A stretch of 64,000 nt of DNA from Paraplanobispora siamensis. Its GTDB lineage: Bacteria; Actinomycetota; Actinomycetes; Streptosporangiales; Streptosporangiaceae. The DNA is taken from NCBI RefSeq assembly GCF_016863175.1, contig NZ_BOOJ01000040.1, positions 124,001-188,000 on the forward strand, given 5' to 3'. Position 1 is the stretch's first letter. Each line of letters begins with the position of its first letter. A program made the position numbers and the translations under genes. Shown one piece after another: positions 16,630 to 25,739 of the stretch. Under the pieces are notes generated by a model. The model made no database searches, was not told the DNA's origin, and saw only the letters and a list, made by a program, of their open reading frames with translations.

Positions 16630-18824
16630 GGTCCCGTACGGCGGCCGCGCAGGACCCCGACGCCCGCCGACAGCGTCAGCGGCACGGCCAGCGCCAGGGC
16701 CATGGACAGCACGGCCGCGCCCGAGTCGTTGACCAGCATGCCGACGACGCCGCTGACCAGGGTGCCGATCAGCCCGGCCCGCAGCGCGGGGGAGTACTCG
16801 AAGGCGGCCGGCAGCACTCCCGCGCTGGCCGCCCCGGGCCGCAGCAGGGCGTAGACGAGGAACGCGATCGCGACGATCACGATCGGCATGAGGTTGGGGT
16901 TGAGCAGCGTGCCCACCATCGCGCCGAACTTGCGGCCGATCACGTCCATCGCCTCCCCGCTGAACACCTGGCCGACGAACCGGCCCAGGTGGGTCTGGGA
17001 GGCGGGCGGGCGCAGATAGTCGAGGTAGGCGATCACCATCACGGTGACGCCGCCCGCCGCCACGAGCGCGCCCAGCTTGACGATCGACACGCGGCTGCCC
17101 GCCAGGAGCATCGCGGTCACCGCGATGCCCGGCACGAACGCGATCACGCCGCCGAAGTCGCTGCCCACCCCCGGCCAGCCGCCGAGGATCATCGCCGAGC
17201 AGCCGAGCACCGCCACGACGGCCACGGCCACGGCCTTGCGCCCGCCCCGGCGCGACAGCCGATGCGCGATCACCGAGGCCAGCAGCAGCACCGAGGTGGC
17301 GAACAGGGCGAAGGGGATGTTGCCCAGGCCGTAGTAGCGCGCCCCGACCACCGCCGTGTATCCCATCACGCTGTCGAGCTGCAGGGGCGTGCCGGCCAGC
17401 AGGTCACCGGCGAGCACCGCCGCGGTCACCCCCGTCACGATCGCCAGCGGGCCGAGCGGGCTGCCGCCCCGGGGCGCAGGCCGCTCGGAGGACGGCGCGG
17501 AGCCGTCCCGCCGCAGGCGCGCCCACAGCGCCGGTACGGCCAGCGCCACCACGGCCAGCAGGAGGGCGATGCCGACGATCCCGGCGGCCAGGGAGAGCAG
17601 GGGCGTGCCCGCGTGACGCCAGTCGGTGAGGTTGACCAGGTAGGTCGACACGGGCAGCGAGGCGAGGAAGACGGCGGCCGCGCGCACCAGGCCCAGCCCG
17701 CGCCCGCGGCGCAGCAGCAGGAAGGCGCCGAGATAGAAGAGCACCTGGAGGACGGCGACGGTGGTGAAGAACGCCCCGCCGATCTCCCTGATCGTCCGGC
17801 CCGCGACGTCGGCCGAGTTCAGCTCGGCCCGCGCCTGCTCGGTCCCGCCGGTACGGCTCTCGCTCACCTGCCAGGGCGACCCGACCAGTCCCTGAGGCGC
17901 GGGCAGGGCGGCCAGGGAGAGGATCGTGGCCGTGATGTCCGGCAGGATCGTGACGTCCTCGCGGTGGGTGGAGGCGGCGCCGAGGAAGCGCTCCTGCGCC
18001 TGCGCCGCCTGCCCGGCAGGTCGCATCATGGCCACCCGCAGGTGCGGCTGGGAACCGTGGTCGGACAGCCCCGCCAGCAGCACGGTGGCGTCCTCGGGCA
18101 GCACGCTGAGCACCGCCCCGGCCTTGACGTCGGCCCGCCGCAGCGCCGTCGCCCGCTCCTGGGCGGTCAGGGCCTCCTCCACCTGGGGGAGCCGGTCCCC
18201 GGTCAGGTAGGGCCGGATGAGGTCGTCCACGTCGACCGCGATCACCCCGCAGCGGGTGAGGGCCTCCGCGCGGATCTGCGCGGGGGAGGGGGCGTAGTGG
18301 TCCACCTTCCCGCCGCGGTCGGCCAGGGCCAGTGCGGCGCCCGGGCCGATCGCGAGCGTGCAGCCGCCGGCGGCGTGCACGGCCTCGCCGAGCGCGCCGG
18401 CGTTGCGCTGCCCGGCCGTCTGGAGCAGATAGTCGTAGGCGGGGATGAACGCCCCGCCGTCATCCGGCTCCGGCACCGGGGGCAGGCCGCAGCCGTACCC
18501 GACGGCGGACCTGACGCCCGCCGACACCGTCAGCCACGCGTCGTAGGGGCAGGTCACCCGGCCGACGGTGCGCACCGACAGCGAGCCGACGGCGCTCTGC
18601 CCGGCCAGCTGCCACAGGTTGGGGGTGCCCTCGGGGCTCAGGTCGCTCCACTGCAGACCGGGGACGCCGATCAGGACCACCCGCCCGCCCTCGGCGGCCG
18701 GAGCGCGTGTCACGGCCGGAGCGGGGACGGTGGCCTGCGCCGCCCCGGGCCACAGCACGCCCAGCAACAGCACGATCGCGAACAGCGTTCGCCTCACCGG
18801 TGACCTCCCGACCTTCGGCCGCAT
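16572..18824 (-). CDS. Uncharacterised AlkP-like domain plus polytopic membrane protein
   Basis: Protein of 750 residues. A signal peptide or anchor (~12-31) leads to an extracytoplasmic domain (~45-340) with an alkaline-phosphatase-superfamily look: VVLIGVPGLQWSD at 49-61, CPYDAWLTVSAG at 92-103, and LAGLSDHGSQPH further on, as in the SDHG metal motif. From ~355 to 730 there are about ten to twelve hydrophobic spans separated by short loops, including an RRGRGLGLVRAA loop. This domain pairing suggests an envelope enzyme that moves or hydrolyses phosphate- or sulfate-linked groups on lipids or glycans. That is inference; I do not recognise a named family member. It lies opposite the PIM lipid genes and overlaps HIT by 58 bases at the 3' end. 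Confidence 0.7.
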   Translation of the reverse strand: MRPKVGRSPVRRTLFAIVLLLGVLWPGAAQATVPAPAVTRAPAAEGGRVVLIGVPGLQWSDLSPEGTPNLWQLAGQSAVGSLSVRTVGRVTCPYDAWLTVSAGVRSAVGYGCGLPPVPEPDDGGAFIPAYDYLLQTAGQRNAGALGEAVHAAGGCTLAIGPGAALALADRGGKVDHYAPSPAQIRAEALTRCGVIAVDVDDLIRPYLTGDRLPQVEEALTAQERATALRRADVKAGAVLSVLPEDATVLLAGLSDHGSQPHLRVAMMRPAGQAAQAQERFLGAASTHREDVTILPDITATILSLAALPAPQGLVGSPWQVSESRTGGTEQARAELNSADVAGRTIREIGGAFFTTVAVLQVLFYLGAFLLLRRGRGLGLVRAAAVFLASLPVSTYLVNLTDWRHAGTPLLSLAAGIVGIALLLAVVALAVPALWARLRRDGSAPSSERPAPRGGSPLGPLAIVTGVTAAVLAGDLLAGTPLQLDSVMGYTAVVGARYYGLGNIPFALFATSVLLLASVIAHRLSRRGGRKAVAVAVVAVLGCSAMILGGWPGVGSDFGGVIAFVPGIAVTAMLLAGSRVSIVKLGALVAAGGVTVMVIAYLDYLRPPASQTHLGRFVGQVFSGEAMDVIGRKFGAMVGTLLNPNLMPIVIVAIAFLVYALLRPGAASAGVLPAAFEYSPALRAGLIGTLVSGVVGMLVNDSGAAVLSMALALAVPLTLSAGVGVLRGRRTGPYASAGQQPASSDLVSRNS

Positions 18825-18925
18825 GCTGCCGTCGAATGCTCTGGCACCGTAGGGGAAGACCGGGCTCCCGTCCAGTGAACGGGCCAGACGGGCCTCAGGC
18901 GGGCGGCACGGGCGTCAACGGAGGT

Positions 18926-20521
18926 CTAGGGGAGCGCGGCCTTGGTCGCGGGGCTCTCGTTGTGCAGGCCGTCCAGGGCGGAGACCAGGTAGGTCCCGCG
19001 GACGCCCGCCGGCAGGGCGAAGGACTGGCGGGTCCCGCCGTTGTCGCGCACGATCGCGAGCAGGTTGCGGGCGTCGGCGACGGCGCACGAGTCCGCCTTG
19101 CCCGAGACGACCCGGTACACCGCGTAGTAGCGCGCGCCCCGCGAGGACTTCCACAGCAGGTTGGCGCCCTGGACCCGGACGTTGTCCGGCCGGTCGGGGG
19201 CGTTGCCCTCCAGGCCCTTCATCAGCGGCGGCATCGCCGGACGGGAGTACTGGCTCGCGACGATCTTGTCCATCACCCGCAGGGGGTTGGACAGCAGCTG
19301 CTTGGCGCTGAAGTAGACGTCGCCGCGGATCTCGGGGTACTTGCGGTTCAGGGTGAGGTGGGCGGGCAGCTCACCGGGCTTGGTCCAGGCGGGAGTGTCC
19401 TTGGCCCCGACCCGGTAGAGGGCCTGGCCGATGTACAGGTGCACGTCGGTGCCCCTGACCTGCTTGGCCCACCACGGCGCCAGCACGTTGTAGTCGGCGA
19501 CGCGGAACCCGCGCGGCCAGTACAGCTGCGGCATGACGTAGTCGACCGTGCCCTCGCGGATCCAGTGGCGGGCGTCGGCGTAGATCGAGTCGTAGGCGGA
19601 CATGCCGCTGGTGGCCGACCCGGCCGGGTCGTTGGAGGTGTTGCGCCAGATGCCGAACGGGCTGATGCCGAACTTCACCCGCTTCCTGGTCGCGTGCACG
19701 GCCTTGTCGACCTGGGCGACGAGCTTGTTGACGTTGGCCCGGCGCCAGTCGGCCAGCTTCGCCCCCCCGCCGTACCGGGCGAAGGCGGCGCCGTCGGCGA
19801 ACTTCTTGCCGCCGCCGGGATAGGGGTAGAAGTAGTCGTCGAAGTGCACGCCGTCGACGTCGTAGCGCTTGACCACGTCCTTGATGACCTCGGTGACGTG
19901 GTCGCGGACCGCGGGCAGGCCCGGGTTGTAGTACAGGCGTCCCTCGTGCTTGACGACCCAGTCGGGGTGGACCTTGGCGGGGTGGGAGGCGGGCAGCTCG
20001 TTGAGGTTCGTGTCGTAGGCCGCGCGGTAGGGGTTGAACCAGGCGTGGAACTCCAGGCCGCGCTTGTGGGCCTCGGAGATCAGGAAGGGCATCGGGTCCC
20101 AGCCGGGGTCCTTGCCCGCCGTACCGGTCAGGAACTTCGACCACGGCTCCAGGGAGGAGCGGTAGAAGGTGTCGGAGGCCGGGCGCACCTGGACGAACAC
20201 CGCGTTGAAGCGGCGCTTGGCCGCGGCGTCGAGGAGCTTGACGTACTCGGCCTGCTGCCGCTCGGGCGTCAGGCCCTTGCGGGAGGGCCAGTCGATGTTG
20301 TTGACGGTCGCGATCCAGACGCCGCGCAGCTGCCGCTTGGGGAACCTCGGGTCGATCGGGCACGAGGCCGCGGCGGCCACCGCCTCGGTCGTGGCCATGG
20401 CCTCGCCGGCCTCTCCCTGCGACGGCTTGGCTGCCCCGGAGCCCGGCCCGAAGGTGTAGGCGGCTGCGGCGGTGAAGGCGGCGAGGGCGGCGGCTGCGAG
20501 CAGAGGTCGTCCGGTGCGCAT
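18926..20521 (-). CDS. Secreted glycoside-hydrolase-like protein (GHL10/DUF187)
   Basis: Exported protein of 531 residues from the ATG at 20521, with an Ala-rich signal sequence (1-25). The body begins with RGVWIATVNNIDWPSRKGL and contains FNAVFVQVRPASDTFY, GLEFHAWFNPYRA, VDGVHFDDYFYPYPGG and DYVMPQLYWPRGF, typical of the GHL10 TIM-barrel (YngK-like) family. The conserved Asp pair in HFDDYF is in the active-site region. The C-terminal ~100 residues form a fibronectin-like Ig domain (RPDNVRVQGANLLWKSS). It probably acts on cell-wall or external glycans. It lies 125 bases downstream of the EF-G paralogue on the same strand. An earlier in-frame start (20623) would add non-signal-like sequence. 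Confidence 0.87.
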   Translation of the reverse strand: MRTGRPLLAAAALAAFTAAAAYTFGPGSGAAKPSQGEAGEAMATTEAVAAAASCPIDPRFPKRQLRGVWIATVNNIDWPSRKGLTPERQQAEYVKLLDAAAKRRFNAVFVQVRPASDTFYRSSLEPWSKFLTGTAGKDPGWDPMPFLISEAHKRGLEFHAWFNPYRAAYDTNLNELPASHPAKVHPDWVVKHEGRLYYNPGLPAVRDHVTEVIKDVVKRYDVDGVHFDDYFYPYPGGGKKFADGAAFARYGGGAKLADWRRANVNKLVAQVDKAVHATRKRVKFGISPFGIWRNTSNDPAGSATSGMSAYDSIYADARHWIREGTVDYVMPQLYWPRGFRVADYNVLAPWWAKQVRGTDVHLYIGQALYRVGAKDTPAWTKPGELPAHLTLNRKYPEIRGDVYFSAKQLLSNPLRVMDKIVASQYSRPAMPPLMKGLEGNAPDRPDNVRVQGANLLWKSSRGARYYAVYRVVSGKADSCAVADARNLLAIVRDNGGTRQSFALPAGVRGTYLVSALDGLHNESPATKAALP

Positions 20522-20604
20522 GGTCCTCAGTGTGGCATCGGCTTCGTGATGCTTTGGCCGAAAGAACGAAATGGTTCTGTGATGTCGTTGTGACACATGT
20601 GACT

Positions 20605-20641
20605 GGCGGGAGACGTGGGGCACGGGCCCGCGCCTCCCGCC
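20605..20641 (-). terminator. Possible hairpin after the EF-G paralogue
   Basis: An 8-bp inverted repeat (20605-20612 with 20634-20641) with a 21-base GC-rich loop lies 6 bases past the EF-G-like stop, before the GHL10 gene. It is a modest candidate for transcript termination or attenuation and has no U-tract. Confidence 0.35.
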
Positions 20642-20646
20642 GGGAG

Positions 20647-22776
20647 TCAGCCGGTCACCTTGTCGACCAGATGAGAGGGCAGCGGTTCATAGCGCAGGAA
20701 GGTGCGCTGGAAGGTCCCGGTGCCGTGCGACATGGACCTCAGGTCGATCGCGTACCGGGTGATCTCCAGCTCGGGCACCTCGGCCCGGACCAGGGTGCGC
20801 CCGACGCCGACCGGTTCGGTGCCCAGCACGCGGCCCCGGCGCGAGGACAGGTCGGACATCACCGAGCCGACGTAGTCGTCGGCGACCAGCACCGCCACCT
20901 CGTCGACCGGTTCCAGCAGCAGCGTCGGCACCTTGGCGGCGGCCTCCTTGAGCGCGAGCGCCCCGGCGATCTGGAAGGCCATGTCGGAGGAGTCGACCGA
21001 GTGGGCCTTGCCGTCGTAGAGCGTCACGCGGATGTCCACCATCGGATATCCGGCGACCACGCCGCGTGTCATCTGGGTGCGCACGCCCTTCTCCACCGAC
21101 GGGATGAACTGGCGCGGCACCACCCCTCCGACGATCTTGTCCACGAACTCGAAACCCCCGCCTGAGGGCAGGGGTTCGACTTCCAGGTGGCAGATGGCGT
21201 ACTGGCCGTGGCCGCCGGTCTGCTTGACGTTGCGGCCCATCACCTGGCATTTGCCGCCGAAGGTCTCGCGTAGCGGCACCCGCAGGTCGACTTTCTCGAC
21301 CTCGACGCCGTGGCGTTTGCTCAGCCGGTCCAGCAGCACGTCGACGTGGGCCTCGCCCATGCACCAGAGCACCAGCTGCTTGGTCTCGGCGTTGTTCTCC
21401 AGCCGCAGGGTCGGGTCCTCGGCGGTCAGACGGTTCAGCGCCTGGCCGAGCTTGTCGTCGTCGGCCTTGGACCTGGCCTGGATCGCCACCGGCAGCAGCG
21501 GCTCCGGCATCGTCCAGGCGGTCATCAGCAGGGGGTTCTCCTTGTCGGAGAGGGTGTCGCCGGTCTCGGCGCGGGAGAGTTTGGCCACCGCGACGATGTC
21601 GCCGGCCACGCACTTGCCCGCGGGCCGCTGGACCTTGCCCAGCGGGGACGACAGGGCGCCGATGCGTTCGTCGACGTCGTGGTCCTCGTGCCCGCGGTCG
21701 GCCAGGCCGTGCCCGGAGACGTGCACGGTCATGTCCGGCCGCAACGTCCCGGAGAAGACCCGGACCAGGCTGATGCGGCCCACGTAGGGGTCGCTGGTGG
21801 TCTTGACGACCTCGGCGACGAGCGGGCCGTCGGGGTCGCAGACGATGCCGGACACCGGCTTGCCGTCGATCGTGGTGATCTCCGGCATGGGGTGCTCCAT
21901 GGGCGAGGGGAAGCCCTGTGTGACGAGCTCCAGGATCTCAGCCGCGCCCACGCCCGTCCCGGCGGCCAGCACCGGGTAGAAGCCGCCGCGCGCGACGGCC
22001 TTCTCCAGGTCGTCGATGAGGACCTTGGTGTCGATCTGCTCGCCGGAGAGGTAGCGGTCCATGAGGGACTCGTCCTCGCTCTCCTGGATGATCCCCTCGA
22101 TCAGGGCGTCGCGGTGCTCCTCGATCTGGCCCTGGTAGTCGGGGCCGGGCGCGTTCTCGGTCCGGGTGCCGGTGGCGTAGTTGTAGAACTTCTGCGACAG
22201 CAGACCGATCAGGCCGTTCACCTTGCCGTTGGTCACCACCGGCAGATAGAGCGGCGCCACGCTGTCTCCGAAGGCGTCCTGGCAGACGGTGAGGACCTCC
22301 TCGAAGTCGGCCCGCTGGTGGTCGATCTTGGTGATCACGACCGCGCGGGGCATGCCGACCGCCGCGCACTCCTCCCACAGCATCTTGGTCAGGCCGTCGA
22401 TGCCCTCGGCCGCCGAGACGACGAACAGCGCCGCGTCGGCCGCCCGCAGGCCCGCGCGCAGGTCGCCGACGAAGTCGGCGTATCCGGGCGTGTCCAGGAA
22501 GTTGATCTTTATGTCGTTGTGGACGACCGGGGCCACAGTGAGGTTCACCGAGCGCTGCTGGCGCATCTCGACCTCGTCGAAGTCGCTGACGGTGGTCCCG
22601 TCCTCGATCCTGCCGGTCCGCTGGATCGTCTTCGTCGCCGCCAGGAGTGACTCGACCAGGGTCGTCTTGCCCGCTCCCGAGTGGCCGACCAGCACCACGT
22701 TGCGCACCATGTCAGGCCGGTCGGCCATAGGTGCCCTGCCGGCGGCTCCCGCAGCGCCTGTCGTTCTTTCCGCCAT
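20647..22776 (-). CDS. Elongation factor G-like protein EF-G2
   Basis: Translational GTPase paralogue of 709 residues, similar to mycobacterial FusA2. After a 25-residue Ala-rich N-terminus come G1 GHSGAGKT (31-38), G3 DTPG in NFLDTPGYADFVG and G4 TKID, followed by domains II-V. The G domain lacks the long insert of housekeeping EF-G. The ATG at 22776 follows GGGAGGCGAG. FusA2-type proteins lack a clear essential translocation role and may act in ribosome recycling or stress; the function here is not shown. It is divergent from pgsA across an AT-richer promoter region. Confidence 0.9.
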   Translation of the reverse strand: MAERTTGAAGAAGRAPMADRPDMVRNVVLVGHSGAGKTTLVESLLAATKTIQRTGRIEDGTTVSDFDEVEMRQQRSVNLTVAPVVHNDIKINFLDTPGYADFVGDLRAGLRAADAALFVVSAAEGIDGLTKMLWEECAAVGMPRAVVITKIDHQRADFEEVLTVCQDAFGDSVAPLYLPVVTNGKVNGLIGLLSQKFYNYATGTRTENAPGPDYQGQIEEHRDALIEGIIQESEDESLMDRYLSGEQIDTKVLIDDLEKAVARGGFYPVLAAGTGVGAAEILELVTQGFPSPMEHPMPEITTIDGKPVSGIVCDPDGPLVAEVVKTTSDPYVGRISLVRVFSGTLRPDMTVHVSGHGLADRGHEDHDVDERIGALSSPLGKVQRPAGKCVAGDIVAVAKLSRAETGDTLSDKENPLLMTAWTMPEPLLPVAIQARSKADDDKLGQALNRLTAEDPTLRLENNAETKQLVLWCMGEAHVDVLLDRLSKRHGVEVEKVDLRVPLRETFGGKCQVMGRNVKQTGGHGQYAICHLEVEPLPSGGGFEFVDKIVGGVVPRQFIPSVEKGVRTQMTRGVVAGYPMVDIRVTLYDGKAHSVDSSDMAFQIAGALALKEAAAKVPTLLLEPVDEVAVLVADDYVGSVMSDLSSRRGRVLGTEPVGVGRTLVRAEVPELEITRYAIDLRSMSHGTGTFQRTFLRYEPLPSHLVDKVTG

Positions 22777-22879
22777 CTCGCCTCCCGTGTCGTTGCATGG
22801 GGGTCGTCGCGAGGGCGCGGTCGCACGCGGCCACGCCCTCGGGTCCGCTGCCGCGTCCGGACACCGCTAGGACGCGGTG

Positions 22880-22914
22880 TGTTCACCAAATACCCATGTG
22901 GCGAATATCACAAG
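22880..22914. promoter_or_regulatory. Candidate overlapping divergent promoters, EF-G2 and pgsA
   Basis: This is the only AT-rich patch in the 212-base divergent gap. On the plus strand TTCACC (22882) is followed 16-18 bases later by AATATC/TATCAC. On the minus strand TTGTGA (22912-22907) is followed about 15 bases later by TATTTG. Both match -35/-10 elements loosely. The pgsA start at 22989 has no clear Shine-Dalgarno. Confidence 0.35.
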
Positions 22915-22988
22915 GGGGCTGGCCGTATCGGCGCCGGATCACGCCGGACGCGCGTCCGGTGGCAGGTTGGCCTACGATCAGTAGCGCG

Positions 22989-23606
22989 ATGCTGAAACTT
23001 CTGCGCCCCGCCGTCACCCGAGTCCTGACCCCCCTGGGCAGGGCGCTCGTAAAGCGGGGCATCGGCCCTGACGCGATCACCGCGGTGGGCACGCTGGGCA
23101 CGGTCGCCGCGGCACTGTTCTTCTATCCCCGAGGCCAGCTGTTCGCGGGCACGATGGTGATCACGTTCTTCGTGCTGGCCGACCTCCTCGACGGCGTCAT
23201 GGCCCGGATGACGGGGCCCGGCAGCGTCTGGGGGGCCTTCCTCGACTCGACCCTCGACCGGGTGGGCGACGCCGCGATCTTCTCGGGGATCCTGCTCTGG
23301 TTCGTCGTGAGCGACGAGATGGTGCTGGCCGGGGTGGCGCTGTTCTGCCTCGTGGCCGGGGCGCTGGTGTCCTACGTCAAGGCCAGGGCCGAGGGCCTGG
23401 GCCTGACGTGCGACGTCGGCCTCGCCGAGCGGCCCGAGCGCCTGGTGGTGGGCCTGGTCTCGATCGGCCTGTCCGGCCTCGGCGTGCCGTACATCCTGCC
23501 CGTGGGGCTGTGGCTGCTGGCCGTCGCCAGCGCGGTCACAGTCGTCCAGCGGCTCCTGCACGTCCGCCGCCAGGCGGCCTCCGCCCCGCCCCGACCCCTC
23601 CGCTGA
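22989..23606 (+). CDS. pgsA: Phosphatidylinositol phosphate synthase (CDP-alcohol phosphatidyltransferase)
   Basis: Integral membrane enzyme of 205 residues that joins CDP-diacylglycerol to inositol-1-phosphate, the first committed step to PI and PIM lipids in actinomycetes. The CDP-alcohol phosphotransferase motif is complete: Asp65-x2-Asp68-Gly-x2-Ala-Arg ... Gly ... Asp86-x3-Asp90 (DLLDGVMAR...FLDSTLD). About six spans are visible. It is the first gene of the run pgsA-sORF-acyltransferase-pimA-sORF-LemA-like, joined by overlaps. Assignment as PIP synthase rather than PgsA proper rests on the neighbouring PIM genes. A start further upstream is open but not hydrophobic or conserved-looking. 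Confidence 0.93.
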   Translation: MLKLLRPAVTRVLTPLGRALVKRGIGPDAITAVGTLGTVAAALFFYPRGQLFAGTMVITFFVLADLLDGVMARMTGPGSVWGAFLDSTLDRVGDAAIFSGILLWFVVSDEMVLAGVALFCLVAGALVSYVKARAEGLGLTCDVGLAERPERLVVGLVSIGLSGLGVPYILPVGLWLLAVASAVTVVQRLLHVRRQAASAPPRPLR

Positions 23607-23617
23607 CCGGGAGAGCC

Positions 23618-23689
23618 ATGATCGAGCTTGTCGAGATCATCAATAGACACAGCACCTTGGTCAGGCGACCGACGAAGGAGGGCGCATGA
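23618..23689 (+). other. Small ORF / degenerate RBS-bearing repeat element (copy 1)
   Basis: A 23-codon frame (MIELVEIINRHSTLVRRPTK...) between pgsA and the acyltransferase. Its stop overlaps the next start as ATGA. It shares order and sequence with the longer element after pimA: an ATCGAG start region, TAGACACAGCA in the middle and a final CGACGAAGGAGG that serves as the Shine-Dalgarno of the next gene. It is probably a translational coupling cassette rather than a functional peptide. Confidence 0.5.
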
Positions 23690-24615
23690 CCGAGAAGCCG
23701 TCCCTGCAGGATCGTCTTGTCGCGGCCGGGTTCGGCGCGGGCTGGGCGATCGTCCCCCATATCCCCGAACGCCTGGCCTCCCGGGCCTTCGACGCCGCGG
23801 CCGACCGGCTGTGGAAGCGGCGCGGCAGGTCGGTGCTCCGGCTGGAGGCCAACCTCGCCCGGGTCAAGGGGACCTCGCCCGAGGATCCGGCGATCCGGGA
23901 GCTGAGCCGCCGGGGCATGCGCTCCTACTTCCGCTACTTCCACGAGGTCTTCCGCCTGCCGTCCATCCCGCGGGAGGAGGTCGTCGCCCGCATGCACGTC
24001 ACCGGTGCGGAGCGGATCTTCGACAACCTCGACAAGGGGCGCGGCGTGGTGCTGGCCCTGCCGCACATGGGCAACTGGGACCAGGCCGGCGCCTGGCTCA
24101 TCGGCGCCTCGGGGATGCCGTTCACGACCGTGGCCGAACGGCTCAAGCCCGAGTCGCTGTTCCGCCGCTACACCGCCTTCCGCGAAGGGCTCGGCATGGA
24201 GGTGCTCCCGCTGACCGGGGGCGACGGCCACAACTTCGGCACGCTGGCCCAGCGGCTGCGCGCCGGCCGGGCGGTGGCCCTGCCCGCCGAGCGCGACCTG
24301 ACCGCCAAGGGGGTGGAGGTGCAGTTCTTCGGCGCCGCCACCCGCATGCCGGCGGGCCCGGCGCTGCTGGCCGTGCACACCGGAGCCGCCCTGCTGCCCG
24401 CGCTGCCGTACTTCCACGGCCGCGACTGGGGCCTGGACATCGCCGAGGAGATCGAGGTGCCCGCCGAGGGCACCCGCCAGGAGAAGGCGGCCATCGTCCT
24501 GCAGAGCCTGGCCATGGCCTTCGAGAAGGGCATCTCCGAGCACCCGGAGGACTGGCACATGCTCCAGCGCCTGTGGCTGGAGGACCTGGAGCCCAGGCCG
24601 GCGAGCGAGCGATGA
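23686..24615 (+). CDS. Phosphatidylinositol mannoside acyltransferase (PatA-like)
   Basis: Membrane-associated lysophospholipid-type acyltransferase, 309 residues, homologous by motif and position to Rv2611c/PatA, which adds an acyl chain to the mannose of PIM1/PIM2. The HtrB/LpxL-family catalytic motif H-x4-D is HMGNWD (His127, Asp132); a conserved AERDLT follows near 255. The start lies behind GAAGGAGG supplied by the preceding repeat element. The stop overlaps the pimA start as ATGA, so the two enzymes of PIM assembly are translationally coupled. Confidence 0.92.
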   Translation: MTEKPSLQDRLVAAGFGAGWAIVPHIPERLASRAFDAAADRLWKRRGRSVLRLEANLARVKGTSPEDPAIRELSRRGMRSYFRYFHEVFRLPSIPREEVVARMHVTGAERIFDNLDKGRGVVLALPHMGNWDQAGAWLIGASGMPFTTVAERLKPESLFRRYTAFREGLGMEVLPLTGGDGHNFGTLAQRLRAGRAVALPAERDLTAKGVEVQFFGAATRMPAGPALLAVHTGAALLPALPYFHGRDWGLDIAEEIEVPAEGTRQEKAAIVLQSLAMAFEKGISEHPEDWHMLQRLWLEDLEPRPASER

Positions 24616-25739
24616 GGGTCGGCATCGTCTGCCCGTACACATGGGATGTGCCGGGCGGTGTCCAGGCGCACATCCGTGACCTCGCCGAGGCGCTCATCGA
24701 GGACGGCCACCAGGTCGAGGTGATCGCGCCGGCCGCCGACGACGCGCCGCTGCCCTCCTACGTGACCCCGGCCGGCCGGGCCGTGCCCGTCCCCTACAAC
24801 GGGTCGGTGGCGCGCCTGGCGTTCGGGTTCCTGTCGGCCAACCGGGTGCGCCGGTGGATCCGCGAGGGCCGCTTCGACGTGCTCCACGTGCACGAGCCGT
24901 TCGTGCCCAGCCTGGGCGTCCTGGCCTGCTGGGCGGCCAAGGGGCCGATCGTGGCCACCTTCCACGCCTCCTACCCGCGCTCGCGGGCGCTGTCGGTCTC
25001 GGCGCCGGTCCTGCAGAGCGCGGTCGAGAAGATCACCGGCAGGATCGCCGTGTCGGACGCCGCGCGCAAGACCCTCGTCGAGCACATGGGCGGCGACGCC
25101 GTGCTCATCCCCAACGGGGTGACGGTCAGCCGCTACGCCGAGGCCGAGCCGCTGCCCGGCTGGGACGACGGCGAGGTGATCGGCTTCCTGGGCCGGATGG
25201 ACGAGCCGCGCAAGGGCCTGCCCGTGCTGCTGGAGGCCTTCGCGCTGCTGGCGCCGGAGCGGCCGCAGCTGCGCCTGCTGATCGCCGGTCCGGGCGACGC
25301 CGACGAGGTGATGGAGAAGGTCCCCGCGCGCTTCCGCGACCGGGTCGGCCTGCTCGGCATGGTCAGCGAGGAGGACAAGGTCCGCGCCTACCACTCGGTG
25401 GACGTCTTCTGCGCGCCGAACCTGGGCGGGGAGAGCTTCGGCATCGTGCTCACCGAGGCGATGTCCGCCGGGGCGGCGATCCTGGCCAGCGACATCCCGG
25501 CCTTCCGCAGGGTCCTGGACGACGGCCAGGCCGGCGCGCTGTTCGAGACGGGCGACGCCGCCTCGCTCGCCCGCGAGGCCGCGGCGCTGCTGGACGACCC
25601 CGCCCGCCGGGCCAAGCTGTCGGACGAGGCCCGCACCGCGGTGTGGAAGTACGACTGGTCCACGGTCGCGCGCGACGTCGTACGCGTCTACGAGACGGTG
25701 GCGAGCACGGGCGTGGTCGAGGAGGACGACAGACCGTGA
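24612..25739 (+). CDS. pimA: Phosphatidylinositol alpha-mannosyltransferase
   Basis: GT4-family glycosyltransferase of 375 residues that transfers mannose from GDP-mannose to phosphatidylinositol at the cytoplasmic face of the membrane. The N-terminal Rossmann domain contains PGGVQAH (14-20) and VLHVHEPFVPSLG. The C-terminal donor domain contains GFLGRMDEPRKGL and the GESFGIVLTEAMSAG motif with the family EX7E glutamates. Length matches mycobacterial PimA. The start overlaps the acyltransferase stop, and the stop overlaps the start of the repeat-bearing ORF that follows. Confidence 0.95.
   Translation: MRVGIVCPYTWDVPGGVQAHIRDLAEALIEDGHQVEVIAPAADDAPLPSYVTPAGRAVPVPYNGSVARLAFGFLSANRVRRWIREGRFDVLHVHEPFVPSLGVLACWAAKGPIVATFHASYPRSRALSVSAPVLQSAVEKITGRIAVSDAARKTLVEHMGGDAVLIPNGVTVSRYAEAEPLPGWDDGEVIGFLGRMDEPRKGLPVLLEAFALLAPERPQLRLLIAGPGDADEVMEKVPARFRDRVGLLGMVSEEDKVRAYHSVDVFCAPNLGGESFGIVLTEAMSAGAAILASDIPAFRRVLDDGQAGALFETGDAASLAREAAALLDDPARRAKLSDEARTAVWKYDWSTVARDVVRVYETVASTGVVEEDDRP

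Noticed and set aside
16269-18803. 844-codon plus-strand frame opposite the AlkP-like membrane protein
   Set aside because: Gly/Arg/His-rich low complexity typical of an antisense GC shadow, and it begins inside the HIT gene in another frame.
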